Shown: piece by piece, positions 28,640-41,700 of the stretch
How positions within the stretch are numbered: the stretch's first letter is position 1
Layout: every line of letters starts with the position of its first letter
NCBI RefSeq assembly: GCF_000002075.1
Contig: NW_004797350.1
Coordinates: 1,048,499-1,112,498, forward strand
Length of the DNA: 64,000 bases
Direction of reading: 5' to 3'
From: Aplysia californica
Lineage: Eukaryota > Mollusca > Gastropoda > Aplysiida > Aplysiidae
Program-made: the position numbers and the translations under genes
Notes under the pieces: generated by a model
Seen by the model: only the letters and a program-made list of their open reading frames with translations
What the model was told of the DNA's origin: nothing
Database searches by the model: none

Positions 28640-31600
28640 TACAAATTTCTACCTGCGGTCAAAATTTATGGTGGTTTAGCCCCTAAAAGCAGTGCATTTG
28701 CACGAGGGAATAAAAGTAAAAATTGACTGATTTTATAGCCTTTATGGGGTGACAGATTTATTAATCACGCAAAATAAATTTCACAATTGGGCTTAGTGTA
28801 ATAAAAAAAAAAATCCGTAATATAATGTCTAGTTACTACTAATAATTTGCGACAGACAAATGAAAAATTCATGGAAAATGAGCAAGAGAAGTGCAAGATC
28901 ATACTTACTTAAATGACGATCTGAACGTAAGATGGGAGTATTTTAAAAGTAAAATAAATTTAGTCCTCATAGTTAAGTTTTGTATTGGAATCTGTGAAAA
29001 GGTAAATTTTTTTTTTGTCTTTTAAGAGGAATGAGATAAAACAGAAACAAGGCATTGAAATGAAAGAATAATATATGCCTTGATTGTCTTGACTTCTCAG
29101 ACTATTGTACTGTTGATATTCATTCTTGACTATTTAACTTAACTTAAGTTTAATTACTAAACCACATTATAAATATTATTTTTTAATGTACTAAAGCGTC
29201 TTACTTTGTATTAAAAGTGGATGATTGTTCAAAACAAAGCTATTCTAGGTGAAACTGATCTGAGAAATATCGTCTTTAATTTGTTGTTAGGCCTGTGCTA
29301 TTGGAAACGCCGCATTCTGAATAGCTCGGGTCCCGTGCTGATCAAAACGAAGTGTTCTGATTAGCCTTCTTGTGTGCTATTTGAAGCGCCAGTGCTAGTA
29401 GCCATCGTTTCTTATAAACCTACTTTTTATCGCTCCACTGCCTGAATTGTGGAAGCTTTCTGTTTCTGGAATAAACCTTTTAGGTTTTGACTCCATTTTT
29501 ATGATGTCTTTTATACTGATCAATATTGGGTAGATATAGAGGTCTAGATTTAACAGTTATTTCTGACTTTGTGTGCCTAGAAGTAGTCTTGTTCATCTCT
29601 CATTATATTAAAATGATTTGAGTTTGAGCAAGCAAGTAAGTCCACGTTTGGAGTGTATAACAATAACAAGATGGTGCAACTCGGTTGTCAGCAGGCCCTT
29701 TTCCTGTCTGCATACCTAAAAATATCTCTGCGTACACTTTACTGTCATAAACGTATTAATTCCTTACCTATCACTTTGGGAGAACCTACGATTAGCTTGT
29801 TAAATGTAAAATTATATTGTCCTTAGCTATTGCTTACTTCACTCGACTCAGTTGTGAAAAAAGTACATGGCTATAGGCAGTGAAAGTGAAAGATCTTGTC
29901 AGAATTGTAATGACTAATGTATTGTATGCTCCTCAAGGAGTTTAGAAGTTTCATGGGAAATATTAGCCTGCCAGGGGGATAAACAATGTACAGTCTGTGA
30001 GCCTGCAATGTGCGAGAAACAGCCTCTGTACTTAATCTTGAAGAAGAAGAAGAAATGATATATTGGCTTGTTTGCATTTTTGTATGTTTCTGATTTTTGA
30101 AAACATGGGGTGCACGGGTGCCATCTTCAAAATGAGGCAGATGTGAGAAAGCAATTAGATTTATGTGACCAATAAACAAACATTGTGATCTGGGTTTTGG
30201 CATTTTAGTTAATGGGGATATTCAACATGCAACGTTTTATTTAGCATGGGGCTAATCACAATGCAGCGTTTCAAATAGGCTCTTCGTTGTTGTTAATTGT
30301 TGAAATGGTAAAGCATCCAATTACAACATAGACATAGACCTACTTTATGATGGTAGTGTTGATAAGTACCGGTACTTAACAGAAGTACACTCCCCCTTTT
30401 CACTGGATTCTGTCATTGTCATTATCTTTAAACCTCCTTTGACTTAACTTCTCTGCCAGGGCTATCTCAAGTTTTCCTTACATAGCATATCTTGAAAATG
30501 ATAGACCCTAAGGTTAATGCTGACCCTTATATTTTTGCTCGTTATGCTTTCTTGTTTTAATGCCTTTAAATCTTTTCTTGTCTTGTGTTTTCATTTCAGG
30601 TAAGGCCATCTGCTGGTGAAATTTCTAAAATCCATATCCCTTGACTATATACAGCAACGATGATATAATATTATATTCATATTACTCAGACATCAAAGAA
30701 TAAATTCAAGTAAATATTTATTATTATAAGCACTTTGTAACCATGGAAATCAAGCAAACATCTGCCATATTGGATAATTTCATCAAATTTCGAAAGCTAT
30801 CTTCTCTCTTAGTTTTCGTCCGTTGGCTTTCATTTTTAGCAAGAACATACTGCTTCACATTATGTAATGAACAAATAATGCCAGATTTCTAATATTATGA
30901 TTAGGAAAATAATTATGGACTCTGGAAATTTGTACCTGGATAAATAGAAAAAAAATCTCAAAATTCCCAACAAAAGCACTGATTGTAATTTTCTTCTTTC
31001 ATTATCTTCAAAAAAGGGCTCTCTTTCAGTACATGTCACCTATGGATGTACATTGTGTAAAATATAAAAGCTATTAAAAAATAAAGGAGAAAATGTAATT
31101 TAAAGTCAGAAAAATAACTATTTGAAAAAAAATAAAGAAAATATTTAAAAACATGACCCAAAATAAGGAAATTAAAAAAAAAACAAAAAACATTTTGAAA
31201 TGACTTCTAAACATAATTGATTGAAACTGGCGCTCAAAACTTTAAAGGAATTGGATGCAGGTTTAAAAAATGGAGGGGAAAAAATGCATGGTCATACTGG
31301 GGAAAAATGGGGAAAATCTCACCCGCAGATGGCCTTAATACATCAAACAGATTTTTAGATTAAACTTGCCTTTCTTTCCAGAGGCTTTGTAAATACTTAT
31401 CTATCAAGGATGGTACATGTATTAAATTAAAAATATTTCATGAAATTTTAAAAATTGAGAAGATTATTTGAATTTGTCTTGTTGGTATTAGTACTACAAG
31501 AAATTTGATTTATTATATCACTGCTCTTGTGATAAATTGCCCAAACATCATTTTATTTTTAATTAACAAATCAACAGCATATTATTCATTTCATTTACTC

Positions 31601-32063
31601 AGTCAAAGACAGGTTTGATAGCTTCTAAAATGTTATTAATAAAAGTCAAACAGTCAACTGGCGGCCAGGTTGCTATGTGATGAAACCAAATGAGTTTTTT
31701 GCTTCTCCTATAACTCCGCTTGGGTTAGTTGGTCTTATCACTAGGGAAACAAATAATAAATCATATTCAGTTTGACAAATGTACGGTTGGCTTTTTGATC
31801 GTACAGATATTAATTATTATATATTAATTATAAATGTTTAACCCAGCACAAGTTAATTGGCCAAATAAAGAGGTTGTTACAGTTTATCCATCAAAGAACT
31901 GAATATTTTCACCAGTGAAATTTTTTTGACTTAGGCTTGTCTGTATGTGAAAAAAGCCAACCTTACAGTGGACTATAATTTTGTATTAGATGGTTTCTAT
32001 CTTCACAAAGTTAATTGTAGACTCCATTTTTCTGAATATCAGGGGAAGGCGTAAGTCATTTTG
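28640..32063. other. AT-rich stretch without a clear gene
   Basis: No supported coding exon. About 29290-29420 is a locally more GC-rich patch with inverted CCAAT-like (ATTGG) sequence and TTATAAA near 29415. It could be a promoter for the plus-strand gene beginning near 32 kb, but nothing proves it. A back-to-back splice motif lies at 30598-30601 (see findings). Confidence 0.4.
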
Positions 32064-32099
32064 ATGTCTCGCAGCAAGAGTAAGCTGAAGAGGCAACCG
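32064..32099 (+). CDS. Candidate first coding exon of the ZNF106 homolog
   Basis: ATG opens 12 codons (MSRSKSKLKRQP) and is followed directly by a good donor, GTATGT. It could join the next exon in phase 0 if that exon starts after AAAAAG at 32904. The alternative is that translation starts at the ATG at 32964 and this is chance or 5'-UTR. The peptide is basic like what follows, but too short to align. Confidence 0.3.
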
Positions 32100-32529
32100 G
32101 TATGTTCTACAACTTTGACAAACACTACTACTGATGCACAGCATCTTAAAGGTAATTATTGTATGCAAACATATTCAAACATAGCTTTAGAATTAGGCAT
32201 ACTGATATGATTGTATTCTTTCTAAGGTTAAATCCTTAGAACAGTAATTTTTGGGGATGTTTCTCCTTTGTTTTTGTCTATGAATGACCAGTATTGTCTA
32301 TGCCTTTTCATTAAGTAGTAATTTAAGGTAAAGTATAACCCTATATAGGAGGAAGCGTAAATTTTTTAAATTGCTTCAAACTTGTATGTTCAAAATGATG
32401 TTCTTGATGGTATTTTAGTTCAGACTGTAATTTATTTTTGCTGACCGTCATTTCTTTGTTCTTGCAATACATTAGTGACTCTGTTTGACCCGGCTTCACA
32501 TGATGAGCACAAAAATATTTGAGTAACTC

Positions 32530-32707
32530 GTGTTCTTGGGGGCTCTAGTGGTTTAGAGGTTCGCCTCTCAATAGATCCCAGGTTCCAAATCTGACATCGA
32601 GGAGAAATTTTCCTCTAAACATTTTCTCTTTTCTCTTCGTTTCCTGTTCTCTAGTCATGTTCTGTCATCTGCCTTCATCTCCCCCCCCCCCCCCCCCCCC
32701 CCCCCAC
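32530..32707 (+). repeat. tRNA-headed SINE fragment ending in poly-C
   Basis: GGGGGCTCTAGTGGTTTAGA, CGCCTCTCAATAG and CAGGTTCCAAATC are a decayed copy of the head at 23206-23280. CTGTTCTCTAGTCATGTTCT matches its body. A run of about 27 C (32679-32705) ends it. Confidence 0.65.
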
Positions 32708-32963
32708 GAGATCTTGCAGAGGAATGCAAAAAAGAACAAAGACTCATATTCTTCTTGTCACAATGATGATATGAAATGAATAGATAAATATAATGATGAA
32801 ACAAGTTTGTGAAGAAACTTTAAGAGCACATGACTGATGGTCCTAAAAATTGTTCTGATGTGTTTAAAAAAAAAATATCTTTCTCGTTAAAGTGAACAAA
32901 AAGAAGAAGAAGAAGAAAAGACAGCAAGAAAAGGCCACAAGTGGTACCAGCCAAATTACCAAG

Positions 32964-35625
32964 ATGTCGAGAGGTTCTTCTTCGGTATCGTCCTCATCTC
33001 TCTCCAGCAAGAGCTCACAAGGAGCTCAAAATTTTGGCAGCGCAAACTCTGTCAAGAAGGCACAGTGTGACCTGTGCAAGTTGTCGTACACATCTCAAAA
33101 GGCATGTGGTGTTTCAATGTTGGTTATTAATGATGTTGTGAAAATCTTCTCATAATCCATGCTGTTTCAGATGAGATCTGTGAGGATGGGTATCAATACA
33201 AAAGTGTTAATGAGCTCTTGAATGGGGCAGAAATGATATCCAAAGTCCTTTCATAAGTCCAGTGCATTCTTAAGACACTTAGAATCTCTGAGGAAAATAC
33301 CTCTTAGGAAAACGATTTGGTAATTTATTTCGAGGTGAGGCTGACATTTTTTCCATTATTCTGGAAGTAATATTGTCAATATGCAGTGCATAACCGATAA
33401 TACCGCAAAGGTTCTAATATAAATGAAAAGCTTTTAATGTACCCAATGTCTAAAATGTAACTTTTTATAATCTATGTTGGACGTTTAGTTAATATAGATC
33501 ACATTTTGAAACTTCCTCAAGGCACAAGGCACTTATGATCTACAGACTTATCTTTGTTTTTATGGGGAAACTTCTGATGTACTTTTTGGGCCTTATTACG
33601 TTAGATCCATTCATGTGGGGCTTCTTTTAGATATATGCTGTTCTGAAGTCACTGTAAATGCAGCATGTCTCAGTAACCTCAGAGCTATGGCATCTGAAGA
33701 GTTGTCCTCAAGCATGGTCGGACTGAGCCAGACAAACAAAATAGTCGGTAAAGGGTTTTTCAGTCAAAACTCGCTGTTGAAGATCCTGTGGTGTGTATAA
33801 AAACCCAAACCAAAAACAATTCGAAATCAAAGATGCCAACAAAGGAAAGTAACACTACTGTGCCCTTCAGTTGTGAAATCCTTTAAAAAATGGGAGCAAT
33901 AAGGTTTGCTCAGCAGCTGAGAAATCTGTTGGAAGGTCTTGAAATGTACGAGTACTGAATCAGTTTGTTAACTCTTCTACGCATGGTGATGACAGTCTAA
34001 TAGAATGATTTAGACATGAAAATTCAGTCAGTACAAAAATGTATTTTGGTCTTTTTTACGTCTAATTTCATAACCATTCATGTCCTGTAACAGTCTAACA
34101 TAGTGTAGAGTGATCTCTATTTTATTTGCACTATGGAGAGATGGTGCTGTCTGTCTCTTATGATTGTTATGATCATGATATTGTATTTGACACACACATT
34201 GCTTTATGTTTTTTCAGGAACTAACAGAACACTTGGTGTCACTGATGCATCATACAAAACTGGAGGATAAAGAAGAGTAAGATATTGCAGTAATGCTACC
34301 TGCTTACATTAAAGAATGTTTCTATCTGATTTTCTAGTTTTGTAGAAGTTTGGCTTTTAGTGCGAGTGTTTAAGTTGGCATGAGTATGCACACTAGCAGC
34401 GGGTAGTAGCTATATTGTTTGGGCTTCTAATGAATTTGTTTTCTGTAGTCTTCTTCAATTCAATGTTGGCCACACAGAAAGTTTTGTGTGGACAGCTGCT
34501 TACGAAAGTTGGAAATTAAAAGTGTTTACTCTCTTGGTGAATTAACCCCTTCATTGCTAAGACTTTTCCCATTTAAGTTTGTACAGAAAAGATGAAATGT
34601 CTGTTCAAGAGAGCTATAAACAAAGCCATATTTATATTTCTGTTTTACTGGGAGTAAGCTACTTCACAAGCTGCAGTTCAATGTTGTAAAACTTCCTCTG
34701 TAAACAAGAAGAAGAAAATACAAGTGTACCAGTTTTGGAGAGTACATGCATAAGTAAGTACATACGTCAGCACAGCAGTGAAGAGGTTGGAAGTTCTCCG
34801 CAGAGTCTGATCTTTTTTCCCAACCAATCATGTAGGCTCAAAACAAAAGATTATCAGAAGTAACTGTCCCTCTAAGAATGATTGTTTTAACATTTTGTTT
34901 CAGAAATGCGGTTCACAAGTGTGAGCTGTGTGGTGTGACGTGCCCGACCATGTCTGTCTACCGGGCTCACATCTCGGGGGACAAGCATCAGAAGAACTTG
35001 GCCTTTCATCGTGGAGAGCACAAGAACTTGGCCTCACAGCGCGGAAGGGGGTAAGTGCACCCTGCTTGAGGTATTTTGTTTTTGTAGTTACAGTTGAAAT
35101 TGTTTTAGGACTCTAATTGATGACGGGAAAAGAGGCTGTTTTTAGATGGCAGAACTGATCCACATGAAAAAAACCCAACTATTCCCTTCCGAGTTCCCTG
35201 CTAGAGGTTGTCGTATGCACAGGACTGCCGTAAAGCCCATTAAAATGTTATCAACTGGTCAACTTGGGTAACCAGTGGCAAGGACCAGAAACTAGCCGTC
35301 GCAATGTGCTGATTAGTGACACGACAAGCAACAATAACACCAAGTGAATGGATTATGATGGTGTGTCCACAGCGTTGGCAGCAGATAAATAATTTTAGCA
35401 ACCCGTTGGGCAATGATAGATTCTGAATAGATTTTTGAGGATTTTGGTTTATAGATTAAAGAGGCTGTTGGACAGGTTATTGTTTTAGTCAGTGCATTTA
35501 TATTTTAAAAATGTGCGACGGGGGAGGAGAAAGTGTCTGTTTGTACCGGTAGTTGTTTGTCTTGTGCAAGTGGCAATATGAGTAGGTTTAACTAGGTGTC
35601 ATTGCTTTTGATCTAGTAGATGGTG

Positions 35626-35700
<75 letters not shown>

Positions 35701-35738
35701 TCTCTCTCTCTTTTTTTTTCTCTCTCTCTCACTCTCTC

Positions 35739-35769
<31 letters not shown>

Positions 35770-38700
35770 CGTAGCATCCACGAAGGTTTGTAAACAATAT
35801 CCTTCAGGTATTAATCTGACAGTCTGTTATATTTTCCTCCACATCTTCCTTCCTCCCCCAACAACAGAAAATAACTTATTAATATCTTTTCCCACTACGC
35901 CATAGCTTTGAGTGAAAAACAGGCCAAGCATCTTCTGGACTGATAACAATGCTTTGTATTTTTTATGTACTTGTGCCGCAGCTTTTAAGTGGATGGTCAC
36001 TGGGGTGTGTCCTTGAACAAGACATGATGACCATAGCTAAACCCCGCACCCCTGGGGCATTCCGTTGTAGCGACCTGGAGTGGTGTGTTTGTTTAATTTT
36101 TTGTGTTTGTATTAATGTGTGTGTTATGTGAAGTTGTTGCAACTTTTTATTTAGATTTTTTAAAAGTGTATGATTGTTTATGCCATTATTGGCGAAGTGT
36201 CTCCAGGAGGAATGTAAAATATATAAAGGTGTTTTTTTTTGTTTTGTTTATATTGTTGTGTTCAAATAACACTACCTACATTTTTCCTCTTTCAGGAGAG
36301 ACAAGAAGAGCAACTGGAACCCACCTCAGTGGAAGAAGAATAAGAATGCCAGAGTCTGTGGTTTTGGATATAAGGACGTGGAGGATGAGATGTCAGATAA
36401 CTACTATCCCTGGAACGGTGAACCGAGAAACAAGTGGGGTTATTCTCAGGGCTGGAATAACAAAGGACAGGGCACCCCATTCCATCTAAGAGGCCAGGGT
36501 CGTCCAGAATCTGGACTACTACAATATGGCAACCAGAGGTTTTATGGCAACAAGACGTGGCATGCAGCAGGTCATGCCCCCGATGTGGACAGATTTGGCA
36601 GAGGCTCAGCAGGAGGTCAAGGTCAGGGGTTGTTGGGGCCTGCCTGGGGCAGTGGTGCTAAGTTGGATCATAACTGGAACCTGACCTCTTCAGGTCCAAA
36701 TCAGCCTTTTAATTTTCCGTTCTATCAGAGAAAGGATTCCAATGGGTCCAAAGATGCAGCAAACAGAGAGGCGGACTCGAACATTAATTTTACAACTGAT
36801 CAATATGAGGGGCACTGGGATGAACAGTCGCTGCTTATGCAAGAGAATTTTTTGGCTGGAATGGAGCAGGATGGTGGGTCCAATGACGATGGGTCATATT
36901 TTACAGAGACAGACTCGAGAACACATAGTACGGGCTCTGGCTGGAAGGAGGTTTCAAATTCCCAGGGTTATGCACCGTCCCGTCCTCAACAGTCTTCATT
37001 GGGGCCCAGGTTTCAAGCTGAAAAGCCTTATAGATCACGGTGGGATCAGACGGAAAAGCCGGAGAAACCTGCTCATGTTAATGGCCACCATCAAGTGTCT
37101 CAGTGGGACAGAAAAAGACCTCGGAATGAAGAGGATGTTCAGGAGTCTCTACCCAAAGCTTCAAGGTCTTTAGAGTCAGATTCTAATGATTATACTCCCG
37201 TCAGAGATACTTCTTCCAAGTCGAATCCTCCGGTTAAGAACATCCAGACTCTGGTCACACAAAGAAATGAAAGTGCACCAAAAGCAAGGGACAAGCCGAC
37301 CTCGTCGCCGAGGCTTAGACTAACAGAAGCCAGCGATAATATTCTAGAGCGGGCAGAGCGCCTGTGTGTTGAGCTTAGGAAAAAGCGGGAAGCAGCGCAG
37401 GCCCAGCGGAGTTCGGCTGTGAAGCATCACAATGAAGAGTTGTTAAGTCAAAAAATGAGTGCTCTTATCCGTAAGCAGCAGTCGTACGTGAAAGGGCATA
37501 TTCAGGAGGGGCAGAAAGTTCGGGAGGAAAACGACGACTCTGGTGTGAGCTCTGCCTCCACTTTACCCTCGAAACAAAGCCATCATTCCACATTGTCAGA
37601 ACATTCTTCAAAACTCTCTTCATCGTCGTCGTCAAAGGGACCAGTGAATAATTACTCCAGAGCAAAAGGGAATACCCTGGATGACATCATGAAATCCATT
37701 GAGAAGAATGTGTTGGAGGAGAAGCAAGCGTCAAACTCAAAGGCCAAGGCCGGTGTGGTGCGGAGAGGGTCGGCAGAGAGTCCCAGTGCAAGAGGGTCGG
37801 TCGAGAGTCCCAGTGCGAGGCTCAGCGACAGTAGAGAGTCGTCGGGCTTCTCCGCATCACGGTCCAGCTCTGTCAATCTGACGAAAGACAATCTGAAGAA
37901 TATGGTGAATGCCCCAAGGTCAAGGTAAGATATTTGTAATGTATTCCTTGCAGCAGAAAAAAAACCATGTGTTTCCACCTAGAACACCAAAGATGTTGCA
38001 TTAAACGTTGGATTTCCACTGAGTGAGTGTAGTATAAAGTATAAAGTGAGAAACTTTCTGAAAGAATGAGTCATTTGCAAACATTTCACATTTAAGTGCA
38101 CATCTACAGTTTTGTTCTTTGGCTGTCTTTTCTGTTAATTTAGCTTGGGGATCATCAAAACTTTCCAAAGTGGGCCGGGTGACTTGAAAAATGCTTCGTG
38201 GGGGCCGGATAACTATTTTGTTCATTACAAACCACTGATGTGACTTGAAAATCGGTCGCATTAAGACCAAGCAGGAGTGACACATTAGATTGTAGTTATA
38301 AAGTCTATAAAAGCATGTTTATTATGCCCAGTAGAGTTCAGTGAAATGATTAAAGTGTTTTTGTGACCAAATCTTGAGCATGCTACAAAACATCTCTTAA
38401 GGTTTTTTTTCCTCACATGGAGGGAGGCCAGATAAACTGACCTTGTTGACCATGGTCTTGGTGTTAAATTGACATTTTGATTTTGCAGAGTTTACTTGTT
38501 TTTTTCATGAAGGTGAAAGATTCTGAGGAATGTTCAATTGATAAGCTATTAACCATTGTGGACCAGAACAACACTATCCTGTATTCTCCCCCATGCATGA
38601 TTTTTTTTTTCAGAGGGCTATCGTTATAAATTTCATGCAGAAAACTGACTAGCTCTTTTCTTAAAACTTGTTTTTCTCAGTTTTTTTGTTGTGTGACATG

Positions 38701-41700
38701 TCTCTCTTTCCCATTTTGGCTTTATGTATGGTTATGCTGTTTCATGATATAGTTATTGTTTCATTTTTATTTTGTCTTTCATTATGAAGTTGGTGTTTTG
38801 TTATTAGCTGTGTACATTGTTTTGATATAAGCTGTGTATAAATACGCAATAAGTTGCAAGGGGCATTACAAGAAGTTTCGGTGCTTTAATCAGCTAATTA
38901 ATTGATCTCTTGATAAGCGATTATTTAATTTCAGTTAATAGACAGATTATGCAGTTTATTTTACCTTGGTCAATAGATGGTTTAAAAATATCTTTTATCT
39001 ATGGTCGTTGAATGTCTTATTTGTTTGTCCATTAATCCACGTTGATGGGATTTGTTTATTGGATTTCTTTTCTCACAGAAATGAACGTGTCCAGCTGGCG
39101 AAAATCCTCCAGTCTCGTGAGGAGCCGCGAGCAGCACTCAGGACCAGCCTTCAGCTGGAAGGCCTGTACGACAATGTGGACATGGAGTCGGTCAGTGTGA
39201 ACCTGGACAAGGACGGTCGCGCGACCAACATCAAACTGGAAGACCTGTCCCAGCATGTCAGGGATCAGATTCTGACTCTGATTGGGGGAGACTTGGGGAT
39301 CGGCGCTAACTCGAGTCTGTCGCTGTCTGGGATCAGCCAAAACATCATCAACATCTCAGACGATGAAGAGACAAACGATAGCTCTCATAATGGCAGAAAT
39401 TTCAAGCCTGGCGGGAAACCAAATGTCAAGAATAAGGCGTTGTTGGACAAAACTAATGTGAAGAAAAAGAAGAAGAAAAGAGATAAAGTTCCGGATACCA
39501 CTGTGGATGATGAGAGTTTAGGGTCCCACGACGTAGTGTCTCTTGGGAACGAAGTGGACAGTTTGTCTTCCTCGACAGGTGCGAGTCGCCCAACTCCAGG
39601 ATATGCCAGATTCAGAAGTGTGTCGGAGAGCAATGGGCCGGTCCGGGCAGAAAGAGAGATAGAAGTACACACAAGCTTCCCTTCCTCCACCAATATTGAG
39701 CTTCAGCGAAAGAACAGCAGTGGGGTAGGCAGGAGTCCACTAGTTGAAAAGAATCGCAAATCAACTAATTATTTGGCATCATCACCAGATCTCAGTAAGA
39801 CATCAAGTGACACGACTTCAAGAACTTTAGGTGATATGTCTTCACAGCATGACAGATATCAGACATCTAATGGGGTGGTTTCATCAATTCATACAAAAAT
39901 GTCACCTAATTCTTTACAGAGAACCCCAAGCCAAACATCTTTGACAATTGACACTGTCAAGCAAAAATTTCCAACAATCTTAGATTTTCCTCGGACTGAG
40001 AGAGTGCCTATCTCAAATATGCCTGAAATTTCTTCACCAAGTGTTGTTACTCTGCCAACCAATTCAATACCTTACTCCACAAATACACATGTTGGTTCCT
40101 CGCCTTCATCCACTGAGCTGTCTGCCAGCGGCCCAGTGTCACGGTCCAAGTCCCCTGCACCATTGACCACGCTTCGGTCATCATCACCATCTCTCTTGTC
40201 TCCTTCGGCAAATCCCCGCGGAAGTCGAGTGAGTGAATGTGGCCCAGTCTCACAATCCAAGTCCCCTCCACCATTTCGATCATCATCACCGTCTCTCACG
40301 TCTCCTATGGCTACAAATGCCACCATAAGCCGAGGGAGCGGGCTTCCCTCCTTACCCCTGTCCTTGTCTAGCCTCGGGAGTATCGGATGTGAGACAGCAG
40401 AAGTTGCAGCACGATCAACACCGGTGCCTTCTGAGTTGTTGGCAGAGGGTGAAGCCACAGGTCGCACTGACAATGAGGTGGAGGTCCAGCCGGATGCCAT
40501 GAGCGTTTCTGAGTCGGTGCACAGTGGTGAGTGAAAGTGCCTTGCATGTAATTCATATAATTCCTTCATCCCTCTTTACCTTACATTCTTGTCTCTTATG
40601 CTCATTATCATTAAGAGCGTGTTGTTTTTATTTGTGAGCCAGATAGCCTTACTTTTGGCATCCATTTGCTGCCAAAAAGTTGGAAATCATTGTGTAAAAT
40701 TTTTATGTGAATGCATTTGACATGTTTTGATTGCAAAGGTCCATTCTGGTTCTGTCAGTCATTTTGCTTAGCATCCGCGCCATCGGACACACAAGGAGGA
40801 TTTATGAGAAAGAATAAGGTTTGAGTGACGGAGATAGGGTGAGAGAGAGAGAGATATATATATATAGAGAGAGAGATTGGGGGTAGGGGATTGCTTGTGG
40901 TTGTATTTTTTTGCAGTATGTTTTACTAAATGCTCAGGTTTTGATTTTATTTACAAATAACATGCAACAGTTAAAGGAACGTTGGAATGGTCACTATACG
41001 AATTAACTTTTCTGTAATATTTATTATTACTGTAACTATATTTTCTTTTTTAAAATCTTATTTTCTTAATAATTTTCACCGAGGATTGCGACATTTCTCT
41101 GAATCTTCTCATTACTTCCCGTCAGATCCGTCTGCTGCGATGGCGGAGCTTCTGCTGTTGTCGGAGCGGGAGGAACACGTCAAGCAGGAGATGACCAACA
41201 TGGAGCTGAGGCTGACCCGACTGCACCGACTGCTGGAACAGGCAGTCACACAGATCAATAAATGCACAGAGAGACGCAACCAGGTGAGAATAACACACAC
41301 TTTTCTGTTTTGATTTCCTTATTCAGTCATTGTTGGGTGAGCTAATGTTGTGCCTCATGATGTAAGGTGAAGCTTTAATGTGATGGCAGTGGTAGAAAAG
41401 TCCTTTAATTGAAGCTCAAATGGCCATAATCTATGTTTTTGCTGCCAAGCACATGTATCAGTCCATAGTGAAAAGAGCAGACCAATAGAATTTTATGCGT
41501 GTGAAATGAAAGGTAAATAGAATTAACAATGGAAATGAAAGTTGAAAAGTATATTTGTTTTTGGAGACCCGGTACAAATTGAACTGGTACTGTCTTGTTT
41601 TGTTGACTGATTTCAAATTTTCTAGCAATTGCATGATTTATTTTCAGCTACTTGAGGAAGAGCAAGACCTTTCCAAGAAGAGACTGACGTTACTTAGAGG

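Noticed and set aside
38966-39078. Upstream extension of the open frame before the ZNF106 exon 39079, with a signal-peptide-like start
   Set aside because: The hydrophobic stretch is the intron's polypyrimidine region read in frame. The acceptor at 39077-39078 joins in phase with the preceding exon.
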